Part shown: in pieces, positions 14,551-22,500 of the stretch
How the letters are laid out: every line of letters begins with the position of its first letter
Numbering within the stretch: the first letter of the stretch is position 1
Origin: Gemmatimonadota bacterium
GTDB lineage: Bacteria; Gemmatimonadota; Gemmatimonadetes; Longimicrobiales; RSA9
Assembly (NCBI GenBank): GCA_017881445.1
Contig: JADGQX010000022.1
Coordinates: forward strand, 1-32,719
DNA length: 32,719 nucleotides
Direction of reading: 5' to 3'
Translations under genes and position numbers: made by a program
Notes under the pieces: model-generated
The model's database searches: none
What the model was told of the DNA's origin: nothing
Seen by the model: only the letters and a program-made list of their open reading frames with translations

Positions 14551-14730
14551 ATGTGGGACACGTGTGCCGTCGATCTGCGGGTCACCTTGCCGCGGCCACT
14601 GGCGGCGGAGGTGGAGGAAGTGCAGCGACGGGATCCAGAGATGCTCAGTCGCCTGGTGCTGTACATGATGACGCGGCGCACGATCTTCGACCACCTCTCG
14701 CAGAGCAAGGCGACAGCAGTCGAGCGCTGA
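14551..14730 (+). CDS. Small ribbon-helix-helix-like protein
   Basis: A 59-residue protein when started at ATG 14551, with GAGGGG about nine bases upstream; an in-frame ATG at 14467 would add 28 residues. After a short strand (VDLRVTLP) come two predicted helices (RPLAAEVEEVQRRD and EMLSRLVLYMMTRRTIFDHL). This strand-helix-helix order resembles Arc/MetJ/CopG ribbon-helix-helix DNA-binding proteins, usually dimers that control their own gene. The resemblance is by pattern only. A strong promoter (14405-14433) lies upstream. It could equally be an unrelated small helical protein. Confidence 0.6.
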   Translation: MWDTCAVDLRVTLPRPLAAEVEEVQRRDPEMLSRLVLYMMTRRTIFDHLSQSKATAVER

Positions 14731-14756
14731 GGCGGAGCGGAGCTGTCAGGGAAGGC

Positions 14757-14786
14757 TTGACCGGAGGGGGCGCGGGGGGATAGCCT
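14757..14786 (+). promoter_or_regulatory. Promoter of the gene at 14912
   Basis: TTGACC (14757-14762), 18 bases, TAGCCT (14781-14786). The -35 is strong, the -10 weak and the spacing one base long. It would give a leader of about 120 bases. Confidence 0.45.
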
Positions 14787-14911
14787 TAAGCTGTCCGCGG
14801 ACGCGGAGTTGTGGTCTCGGGCGGCTCTGAGGAAGGGGCGACGGAGAGCAGGCACCGGGCGAGAGCGGCCGCGTCCGGCAGAGACCCCGACCCGACCCTC
14901 GAAACGGAACA

Positions 14912-15247
14912 ATGGCCTTCGACCCCGAGGCAGGGCGAATACTGCGGGCGAAGTATCTCGACTGGTGCTCAGCGCGGCTGGCGGATCGGTTCCTGCGCCT
15001 GACACCGGAGGAGATCTACGAACTGGCGGAGCGCGCCTCGGAAGGGACGGGCGAAGTGGGACCGCCGGTGGCGGGGGAGTCGGGGGTGGGCACGGAGCTG
15101 TCGTATCGCGCGCTGGTCGAGCGGGTGACGGAAGCGCTGGCCGCTCGCATCAACCTGCCTGACTTCGCCGAGTGGTCTGCGGCCTACCTGGAGTCGCCCG
15201 AGCGGTTCGACGAGGATCTGCTGGGGTTCTGGCGGGAAGAAGCTTGA
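14912..15247 (+). CDS. Small acidic protein of unknown function
   Basis: A 111-residue, probably cytoplasmic helical protein I do not recognise. Segments such as ILRAKYLDWCSARLADRFLR, LTPEEIYELAERAS and YRALVERVTEALAARINLP read as amphipathic helices; there is no signal or membrane segment. No strong ribosome-binding site is visible before ATG 14912. It has its own promoter (14757-14786) and a good terminator (15271-15300), so it is a single-gene unit. Strong third-position G/C bias supports coding. Confidence 0.72.
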   Translation: MAFDPEAGRILRAKYLDWCSARLADRFLRLTPEEIYELAERASEGTGEVGPPVAGESGVGTELSYRALVERVTEALAARINLPDFAEWSAAYLESPERFDEDLLGFWREEA

Positions 15248-15270
15248 GCGGGCGGGGGTTGAGGAAGGTG

Positions 15271-15300
15271 GGGCGAGACCGATGAGGTCCCGCCCTTTTT
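15271..15300 (+). terminator. Intrinsic terminator after the gene at 14912
   Basis: GGGCGAGACC (15271-15280) and GGTCCCGCCC (15286-15295) pair over ten positions with one A-C mismatch around the loop GATGA, followed directly by five T residues (15296-15300). It begins 24 bases after the stop codon. Confidence 0.8.
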
Positions 15301-15345
15301 CGTTTGGCGTACCGGACGACGCGGTCGGGCAGTGCCGCTCGCCGG

Positions 15346-15594
15346 TCAGTGGCCGCCGGCGGCCGGCTTGACCTTGAACTGGTGCCAGAGGGTGGCGCCG
15401 ATGGCGGCGAGCCCCGCGGCGCCCAGGAGCACGCCCACGAGGAACCAGGCGAGCCACCAGTCGGTGCGGTGGTTGGCCAGCCCCTGGAAGGCGCTGACGA
15501 GCGCTGCGGTGGCCAGGGCGAGCCAGAGCACGCCCACGAGCGTGCCGGCGGCGATGGCGATCACGTTGGGCCTGACGTCGTGCTCCCTGTCCAT
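15346..15594 (-). CDS. Small two-helix membrane protein
   Basis: An 82-residue protein with two hydrophobic helices, about residues 11-33 (AIAAGTLVGVLWLALATAAL) and 46-68 (WWLAWFLVGVLLGAAGLAAI), joined by a short polar loop (GLANHRTD). The tail is basic (HQFKVKPAAGGH). Function unknown. GGAGGA lies about eight bases upstream of the start on the minus strand, and a promoter with TATATT is at 15632-15659, so it is an independent unit divergent from the gene at 15746. Confidence 0.78.
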   Translation of the reverse strand: MDREHDVRPNVIAIAAGTLVGVLWLALATAALVSAFQGLANHRTDWWLAWFLVGVLLGAAGLAAIGATLWHQFKVKPAAGGH

Positions 15595-15631
15595 CGCGGC
15601 TCCTCCGGGCGATCACGCTGAAACGCGGCGC

Positions 15632-15659
15632 AATATACCGCGGGTCGCGGGCGCGGCAA
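15632..15659 (-). promoter_or_regulatory. Promoter of the small membrane protein gene
   Basis: On the minus strand: TTGCCG (complement of 15654-15659), 16 bases, TATATT (complement of 15632-15637). It is 38 bases before the start codon. The A+T-rich -10 stands out in a G+C-rich gap. Confidence 0.6.
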
Positions 15660-15745
15660 GCCCCGGCGCGCGCGTGCGGGGCATTGCGCGGGAACGGCTC
15701 CGGCCGCATCCTGTCTCCGGACGCAACGTCAACCGGGGCAAGCGA

Positions 15746-16003
15746 ATGACGGTACCGATCACGGTGATCCCCTTCGGGGCGCGGGTGCGGGTGAAGCGGG
15801 GCCAGATGCCCGTCGATCCGGCGCTCCTCGGGCGTGCGGGCACGGTGGTGGAGGCGAGCGAGTACACCCCGGCGCGCTTCGGCGTCACGCTGGACGGGGA
15901 GGCGCAGGTCCGGGTTTTCGCCCTGGGCGAGCTCGAGCTGCTGGCCTCGGATCCGCTGCCGCCCGAGCGGCGGGAGGCCAGGGGCAAGCGCGCGCTCCCC
16001 TGA
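15746..16003 (+). CDS. Small SH3/KOW-like beta-barrel protein
   Basis: An 85-residue protein. The pattern FGARVRVKRG ... GRAGTVVEASEY ... RFGVTLDGEAQVRVFALGEL fits a small SH3-type barrel like KOW motifs or the nitrile-hydratase beta-type fold, in which the Gly-rich turn and alternating hydrophobics recur. Family membership is inferred from pattern only and the partner is unknown. Start ATG 15746 is preceded by a weak GGGGC. It is convergent with the ROK gene, with a strong hairpin between them. Confidence 0.7.
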   Translation: MTVPITVIPFGARVRVKRGQMPVDPALLGRAGTVVEASEYTPARFGVTLDGEAQVRVFALGELELLASDPLPPERREARGKRALP

Positions 16004-16020
16004 CCGCCGATGGTGAAACG

Positions 16021-16052
16021 GCGGCCGGGCGCCCGCAGGGGCGCCCGGCCGC
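16021..16052. terminator. 14-bp hairpin between convergent genes
   Basis: GCGGCCGGGCGCCC (16021-16034) and GGGCGCCCGGCCGC (16039-16052) are exact reverse complements with a four-base loop (GCAG). No T-run follows on the plus strand; on the minus strand CGTTTCACC follows, with three T residues. It probably ends transcripts of both the gene at 15746 and the ROK gene, perhaps with Rho or processing. Confidence 0.6.
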
Positions 16053-16080
16053 GCGCGTTGCAGCCAGGGCCGGCGCCGGC

Positions 16081-17331
16081 TCAGCCGCCGGCCACGGCCC
16101 AGGACGCGTTCAGCGCCGGCGCCTGGTTCCGCCCCTGCTTCAGCAGCACGTGCGGCGCGGGGGCGAAGGACTCGTAGATCGGCAGCGTGGCCACGCCCAG
16201 CGCAGCCGCGTCCGCGCCCGCGGTGGCCAGCAGGTACGCGGGCGTGGGCGGCTTCTCGCCCAGCCGGCGCTTGGGCAGGCGCTCTCCCAGCCGCCCCATC
16301 AGTCCCTCCAGGATGCGGTCGGGGAGTCGGCCCCCGAAGAAGATCGCCTCGGGGTCGATCAGGTACTCGATGGCCAGCGCCAATCCACTCAGGTGCCGGG
16401 CGGCGATGTCCATCCATTCCAGCAGGCGCGGGTTCCCCTCGCAGAGCAGGCGCTCCAGGTCCTCGGGCGTGCGGGCGCAGGCCCCATCGGCACGCAGCTT
16501 CTCATACAGCCGCGGCAGGTTGAAGTGCAGCCCGACGTGCGGCTTGTCGTCTCCCCAGCGCGCTTCCCGGGATGCCGCCAACGGCATGTACCCGAGCTCG
16601 CCGGCGTTGCCCGTGAAGCCCTCGTACGGCTGCCCGTTCATCACCAGCCCGCCGCCCAGACCGCTGCCGAAATAGAAGTAGAAGAACGTCTTGATCTGCT
16701 GCCCACCCCCGTACCAGCGCTCGCCCACCGCGGCGGCCGTCGCGTTGTTCTCCAGGAACACCGGCATGCTCAGCCGCTCCCGCACCCAGCCCGCCAGCGG
16801 GATGTCGTGCCAGCCCGGGAACGCCCTCGGGTTCACCATGTAGTCCCTGCCGTCCTCCGACAGGTGCATCGGCCCCGGAACCCCGATCCCGACGCCTGAG
16901 ACCTCCTCCGGCCTCAACTGCTGCCGCTCCATCAGGGTATTCGCCGTCTCCACCAGCAGCTCCAGCGCTTCTGCCGGCGTGGGGAAGTCCAGCTCCACGT
17001 GTATCCGTTGCCGCGCCGTCCCCGACAGATCCACCAGCACCCCCGTCAGGTGGTCCCGGTCCAGGTCCAGCCCGATAGCGTGCGCGCCCCCCGGGTTCAG
17101 CGCCAGCGTAGTCGACGGCGCCCCCCGCCCCTCCTGCCGGCGCTCCGCCTCGTACACCAGCCCTGACGCGATCAGCTCCTTCGTCAGGTTCGACACCGTC
17201 TGCACCGTCAGCTCCGTGTGCCGCGCGATGTCCGAGCGCGACAACGGCCCGAACACGCGGATCACCTCGTGCACGATGCGCAGGTTGTACTGCTTGGTGT
17301 ACACCAGGTTGGTGCCCGTCAACATCGACAT
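16081..17331 (-). CDS. ROK-family transcriptional regulator, kinase motifs degenerate
   Basis: A 416-residue regulator: winged helix-turn-helix at about 15-75 (SRSDIARHTELTVQTVSNLT) followed by a ROK sugar-kinase-like domain. The domain looks catalytically dead: the first phosphate motif is LDLDRDHLTGVLVDLSG without the usual DxGxT; the ENDA catalytic Asp is Asn196 (ENNATA, 194-199); and the zinc site (GHxxx...CxCGxxGC) is missing, with Tyr248 in place of His and no Cys cluster. GSGLGGG (222-228) is kept, so sugar binding remains possible. Start is at 17331 with GGAGGAGGA eight bases upstream. It is divergent from the mannan-type operon, which it most likely represses until a sugar binds, as XylR/NagC relatives do; that role is inferred. 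Confidence 0.93.
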   Translation of the reverse strand: MSMLTGTNLVYTKQYNLRIVHEVIRVFGPLSRSDIARHTELTVQTVSNLTKELIASGLVYEAERRQEGRGAPSTTLALNPGGAHAIGLDLDRDHLTGVLVDLSGTARQRIHVELDFPTPAEALELLVETANTLMERQQLRPEEVSGVGIGVPGPMHLSEDGRDYMVNPRAFPGWHDIPLAGWVRERLSMPVFLENNATAAAVGERWYGGGQQIKTFFYFYFGSGLGGGLVMNGQPYEGFTGNAGELGYMPLAASREARWGDDKPHVGLHFNLPRLYEKLRADGACARTPEDLERLLCEGNPRLLEWMDIAARHLSGLALAIEYLIDPEAIFFGGRLPDRILEGLMGRLGERLPKRRLGEKPPTPAYLLATAGADAAALGVATLPIYESFAPAPHVLLKQGRNQAPALNASWAVAGG

Positions 17332-17427
17332 GCTCGCAGATCCTCCTCCGTAGGCCGCGCCGTCGCTTCCCCGCCGTGCGCTGTCGCCGCCGCCCGGGTG
17401 TCACAGCCGACTCCGCCCGCGCGTTCC

Positions 17428-17456
17428 ATGGTACGAAGTCGGATTTCGAAAATCAA
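17428..17456 (-). promoter_or_regulatory. Promoter of the ROK regulator gene
   Basis: On the minus strand: TTGATT (complement of 17451-17456), 17 bases, TACCAT (complement of 17428-17433). Four of six matches each. It lies about 97 bases before the ROK start codon and back to back with the plus-strand promoter, with one base between the two -35 boxes. Confidence 0.6.
17442..17454. promoter_or_regulatory. Candidate ROK operator palindrome
   Basis: GATTT and AAATC flank the centre CGA (17442-17454), containing the perfect 8-bp palindrome TTTCGAAA (17444-17451). It lies inside the ROK promoter spacer and abuts the -35 of the opposite promoter. A+T-rich palindromes in this position are typical for ROK repressors. 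The assignment is inferred. Confidence 0.5.
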
Positions 17457-17457
17457 C

Positions 17458-17485
17458 TTGACTAAATAAACCCGACCCCTAAATT
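17458..17485 (+). promoter_or_regulatory. Promoter of the mannan-type operon
   Basis: TTGACT (17458-17463), 16 bases, TAAATT (17480-17485). Five of six and four of six matches in a conspicuous A+T-rich pocket, 49 bases before the GH5 start codon. Confidence 0.65.
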
Positions 17486-17534
17486 GGGGGCCACGTCGGC
17501 AGGTGCCCGGCTGTCCTCCACCGAGAAGATCCCC

Positions 17535-18863
17535 ATGCAGTCACGAGCCCGCGCGTGGGCCGCACTCCTGTCCTTGCTGCTTCCGGCGACGGCGGTCCGG
17601 GCGCAGGCGCGGGACTTCGTGCGGGTGCGGGCCGGCGGCTTCGTGGTGGGTGAGCGGTCGTACCACTTCGTGGGTGTGAACTACTGGTACGGGATGAACC
17701 TGGGGGCGGAGGGCCCGACGGGTGACCGGGCGCGGCTGGTCCGGGAGCTGGACGCGCTGCAGCGGCTGGGGATCACGAACCTGCGACTGACGGCGGCATC
17801 GGAAGGCCCGGTGACGGAGCCCCAGCGGGTGCGGCCGGTGACGCAGCCGGCTGCGGGGGAGTACGACGAGTCGGTGCTGCGTGGGCTGGACTTCCTGCTG
17901 GCGGAGATGAGCAAGCGGGGGATGAGGGGTGTGCTCATCCTGAACAACTTCTTCCAGTGGACTGGCGGGATGGCGCAGTACGTCTCGTGGGCGACGGGAG
18001 AGCCGATCCCGTACCCGGAGCGGGACGGTCACAGCTGGGACGAGTTCCAGAACTACTCGTCGCGCTTCTACACGCTGCCGGCAGCGCAGAGGCTGTTCGA
18101 GAAGTACGTGGCGATGGTGGTGAACCGTCACAACCACGTGACGGGCGTCCGGTACAGTGACGACCCGACGATCATGGCGTGGCAGTTGTCGAACGAGCCG
18201 CGCGGGCGGGTCAACTCGGATGCCTACGTGTCATGGGTAGACCAGGCTGGCGCGTTCCTTAAGAAGGAGGCTCCTCACCAGCTTGTCTCGCTGGGTGGTG
18301 AAGGCAAGCTGGTGCTGGCGGACAGCACGCAGTTCGCGCGCGTCAGCGGATCGCGGTACCTCGACTACCTGACCATTCATCTCTGGATCGAGAACTGGGG
18401 CTGGTTCGATCCGACGCGGCCGGAAGCGACGTTCAATCGCTCTGTGGGCCGCAGCATGGGCTACCTGTCCGATCACGTGGCGATCGCGGAGGCGCTGCAC
18501 AAGCCACTGGTGCTGGAGGAATTCGGCGTCGCGCGCGACGGCCGTGGCTTCGATCCGGGCTCGGGCGTGAGCTACCGGGACCGTTTCTTCGAGAGCGTGC
18601 TCGAGGCGGTGGACTATCTGGCCCGGGAAGGGTCGGTGGTGGCGGGGGCGAACGTGTGGTCGTGGTCGGGGGAGGGGCGGCCGGTGCGGCCGGGGGCGAA
18701 GTGGAACCCGGGTGAGCCCTTCACGGGAGACCCGGCGCACGAGCGGCAGGGCTGGTACTCGATCTACGACGGCGATACGAGCACGGTGGCCATCGTGGGC
18801 CGGTACGCGCGTCGGCTGGCGGAAATCGGGCGGCCGGGCCGGGGGGCGGGGGGCGGGAACTAG
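17535..18863 (+). CDS. Secreted GH5 glycoside hydrolase, probable endo-beta-mannanase
   Basis: A 442-residue exported enzyme of glycoside hydrolase family 5 (clan GH-A), first gene of the locus. Signal peptide at about 1-25 with cleavage after AVRAQA. TIM-barrel landmarks: YHFVGVNYWYGMNLG, LGITNLRLTAASEG, GVLILNNFFQWTGG, acid/base Glu221 in WQLSNEPRG, and nucleophile Glu329 in LVLEEFGV. The long insert with NNFFQWTGGMAQYVSW, and the SNEPRG/LEEFG motifs, fit subfamily-7-like mannan endo-1,4-beta-mannosidases better than typical cellulases; glucanase activity is not excluded. No carbohydrate-binding module and no lipobox, so it is probably periplasmic or released. Start chosen at ATG 17535 because the signal peptide then begins with Met-Gln-Ser-Arg. 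Confidence 0.88.
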   Translation: MQSRARAWAALLSLLLPATAVRAQARDFVRVRAGGFVVGERSYHFVGVNYWYGMNLGAEGPTGDRARLVRELDALQRLGITNLRLTAASEGPVTEPQRVRPVTQPAAGEYDESVLRGLDFLLAEMSKRGMRGVLILNNFFQWTGGMAQYVSWATGEPIPYPERDGHSWDEFQNYSSRFYTLPAAQRLFEKYVAMVVNRHNHVTGVRYSDDPTIMAWQLSNEPRGRVNSDAYVSWVDQAGAFLKKEAPHQLVSLGGEGKLVLADSTQFARVSGSRYLDYLTIHLWIENWGWFDPTRPEATFNRSVGRSMGYLSDHVAIAEALHKPLVLEEFGVARDGRGFDPGSGVSYRDRFFESVLEAVDYLAREGSVVAGANVWSWSGEGRPVRPGAKWNPGEPFTGDPAHERQGWYSIYDGDTSTVAIVGRYARRLAEIGRPGRGAGGGN

Positions 18864-19592
18864 CGCTTGTTGTTCCGGCGCGGGCGGAGGTGCTCGCGCT
18901 GTGCCCCATGGGCGGACCGGCGGCGTGGCCGCGGTCTGCCGGTCAGGGAGTGGCATGACTTCACGAAGGTTCGCCGGCGAGGTTCTGTACCCGGGTGGCA
19001 CGCCGGCAGCTTCGGCCGCCTCCTCGGCGCAGCCGGGCCTTTCCCCGATCATCGGCGGTGGAATGGTCACCCGGCGCGTTGCCCGGGTACGGGCGGGCGG
19101 GCTGTCCCGTGCCGGCGAGGTGCAGTTGGCAGAGTCGCTTCCGACCTGTCCGCTACTGGAGTATCGGGCCGGGCACGCGCTCCGGCACCCGGCCGAGTGG
19201 AACCCCGGCCTGACGGCGACGGCGCTGGGTCTGCGTGCGCTGGCTTCCACGCTGGTGCAGCGGCAGCGCGCCGGCCGGGACTCCCCCGATCTCTCCTTCC
19301 TCGACTCTCGACTCCCCCACAACACGCAGCCCGCCGACGAGGCCTTCGCGGCCAGGGAGGTGGTCCATGGACAGGATCCGAGTCATTCGGGGTCCACCCC
19401 GCCGCGATCCGGCCTGAGCCGGGCCGCGGTCGGGCTCGAGCGGGGGGGACTCTCCAACCGGGGCGGGCCTTACCGCGGCCGCCTTGCGCATCAAGTCGTG
19501 GTGGGGCGGGCGCCCGGCCGCGAGGGTCGTCACATGATGGAGCCTTTACGGCGGGATGTTGCTCACTTCCTACGCTTCGGAGGGCGCACACC
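18864..19592 (+). other. 729-bp leader before susC, no secure gene
   Basis: Several frames stay open but none is convincing. The frame in phase with susC is Arg/Trp/Pro-rich and has no family features. A second frame (ATG 18956 to TGA 19596) has about 80% G/C at third codon positions by my count, against about 95% in a sampled stretch of susC. Two short ORFs are better placed: a 16-codon one at 19367-19417 with AGGGAGG six bases upstream, and a 20-codon one at 19534-19596 whose stop overlaps the susC start (ATGA). A small hairpin, CCGGC/GCCGG with loop CTGA, is at 19409-19422. No clear promoter was found. Confidence 0.5.
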
Positions 19593-22500
19593 ATGAAATT
19601 CAGTCGCTTCCTGATGCTGCCGGCCGTGCTGGCTGGGCTTCTCTGGGCGGGCACGGCTCGCGCCCAAGGGCCTACTGGCACCCTGGCCGGCAGGGTGCTG
19701 GACGCGCAGACCAACCAGCCGGTGGCGAGCGCGCAGGTCGTGGTCGTGGGGAGCCGCCAGGGCGTGATCAGCGGCCAGGACGGCAGGTTCGTCCTGAACG
19801 GCGTGCCCGTCGGCGCGCACCGCGTGCGCGTTGTTCTGCTGGGCTACGGGGACGCGGAGCAGGCGGTGACCGTGACAGCAGGCCAGATCGCCACGGTCAA
19901 CTTCGAGGTGCAGCCGCAGGCGATCGCCCTGAAGGAAATGGTGGCGGTCGGCTACGGCAGCACGAGGCGCGCGGACGTCACCGGCTCGGTGGCCTCGGTC
20001 AAATCCGACGCCATCGATAAGGTGGCGGTGGCGAGCTTCCAGACCGGGTTGCAGGGGAACGTGGCGGGCGTGCACGTGGTGCAGGGTGACGCGGCCCCCG
20101 GCGGCGGCATCCGGGTTCAGATCCGGGGCGTCAACTCGATGAACTCCGGTAGCGCCGAGCCTCTGTACGTGATCGACGGCATCCCGGTGGCGAGCACCAA
20201 CGTTTCCAAAGGCCAGATCGGTCCGGTCACGTCCGGCGGGGGCTCCTCGCTGACCTCCACCAATCCACTGTCGGAGTTGGCGCCTTCGGACATCCAGTCC
20301 ATCGAAATCCTGAAGGACGCGTCGGCGACGGCGATCTACGGCAGCCGGGGGGCCAACGGCGTGGTCATGATCACGACCAAGCGCGGGCGGGCGGCGGGCG
20401 GCAGCCTGACCTTCTCGGCCTCGCAGGGCTACCAGTCGGTCATCAGGCAGATCCCGGTGCTGAATGCGTTCGATTACGCCAGCTACCAGAATGCGGCCTA
20501 CCTGAACGTGGGCTCGGGCGCGGACATGCCATACGGCGGCGCGAACCGCTCCGGCAGCCTGACCCCCGACAGCATCCGCGCGCTGCGCGGCAACGGCATC
20601 AACTGGCAGAACGAGATCCTGCACACGGCGCCGGTCAGCGACATGACGCTCAGCATGGGCGGGGCGGACGACCAGGGCGATTACATGGTCTCCGGCAACC
20701 TGCTGCAGCAGGAAGGCGTGGTCAGGGGCTCGATGTTCCGGCGTGGCGGCATGCGCCTGAACCTGAACCGCACGGTCGTGAATCCGCGGCTGCGCTTCTC
20801 CAGCAACGCCGCGGTGACGCGTTCCATCAACAACATGGTGCGCAGCTCCACGGAGAGCGGCTATCAGTCGGTGGGCGTGATCCGGCAGGCGCTGGCCTAC
20901 GCGCCCTGGCTGCGGCTGGACACCACCAAGACCAACGATCCGCGGGCGGAGGACCCGTCCGTGATCGGGACGCTCGGCTCCAACCCGCTGCGCTACACGG
21001 ACGAGGTCAAGGAGCTGGACCAGATCACCCGCGCCATCGGCGGCAGCAAGCTCACCTTCTCCATGGGGCGGGGCTTCGCCATCGACCTGAGCGTGGACGG
21101 CAACTACGAGGGGCGGACATACGGCAACTACTTCCCGCGCACGGTTTCGGAGGGCATGGGGAGCCAGGGCGACGCCATCCAGGCGCGCACCGAGTTCGGC
21201 AACATCGTGAACGAGAACCTGCTGCGCTTCCAGCGCGAGTTCGGCGACAAGCAGCGCCTGGACGCGGTCGGCGGCTTCACCTACGAGTACGATCGCAGCT
21301 ACTACGAGAGCCAGGAGGCGCGCACCTTCCCGGACGACCTGCTGGGCTACAACGTCCTGCAGAACGCCACGGACATCCAGAAGCCGCAGTCGGGCGTCTA
21401 CGTCTGGCAGCTGGCCTCGTGGCTCGGCCGCGTGAACTACGCGCTCATGGACCGCTACCTGTTCACGGCCACGGTGCGCGCGGACGGCTCGTCCAAGTTC
21501 GCCGAGAACAACAAGTGGGCGACCTTCCCGGCCCTCGCCTTCGCCTGGCGGGCGAGCGAGGAGCCCTTCTTCAAGAACCAGACGGCGGTGAACGACCTGA
21601 AGGTGCGCCTGAGCTGGGGCGCGTCGGGCAACCAGGCGATCGGGCCGTACCAGTCGCTGCCCTCGGTGGGCGGCGTGGGCGGCACGCCCTTCTACCTGGG
21701 CGGCACCCAGAACGCGGCTTACGCGCTGACGGCGCTGGGCAATCCCAACCTGCGCTGGGAGACGACGAAGCAGACGGACATCGGGATCGACATGGCGGCC
21801 TTCAACAGCCGCTTCACGGCGACGGCCGACTACTACGCCAAGAAGACGACGGACCTGCTGCAGCAGATCCAGCTGCCGAGCAACACCGGCTTCAGCAATG
21901 CCTGGCTGAACTCGGGCGAGGTGTCCAACAAGGGTATCGAGCTGCAGGCGAGCTACCAGATCCTCACGGGGAAGTCGCTGCACGGGCTGAACTGGACGAT
22001 CTCGGCCAACGCCGCGCACAACCAGAACCGGATCGAGTCGCTCGGCCCCATCACGCAGCAGTTCGCGGGTCGGCTGGGCGCCGGCGGTAACCTGGAGGTC
22101 CAGCCCTTCCTGCAGAAGCCGGGGCAGCCCATCGGCGTCATGTATGGCTATAAGACGGACGGGCTGATCAAGACGGTGGCGGACTCCACCGCCTACTCCA
22201 ACGCGATCGGCCGTCCCGCGTCCATGGGCTTCTACAAGTTCCAGGACGTGAACGGCGACGGGAAGATCAACTCGGACGACCAGACCCTCATCGGGGATGC
22301 GAACCCGAAGTGGGTGGGCGGGATGACGAACACCTTCACGCTCGGCCGCTTCGACCTGAGCTCGCTTGTCACCGCCGTGAGGGGCAACAGCATCATCAAC
22401 ACGGCGCTCATGACCTACCTGGTCATGGCGCCGAACCAGAACTTCACGAACATCCCCGAATACATCTACAAGAACAGCTACAACCCGAAGACGAATCCCA

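Noticed and set aside
18867-19592. In-frame extension of SusC by 242 residues
   Set aside because: The added residues are Arg/Trp/Gly-rich and would bury the clear signal peptide that starts at 19593 with its own ribosome-binding site.
18956-19596. Open frame of 213 codons upstream of susC
   Set aside because: Third-position G/C is about 80% by my count, well below the roughly 95% in a sampled stretch of susC, and the product shows no domain, signal or helix pattern. Only its 3' end overlapping the susC start is kept as a possible coupling ORF.
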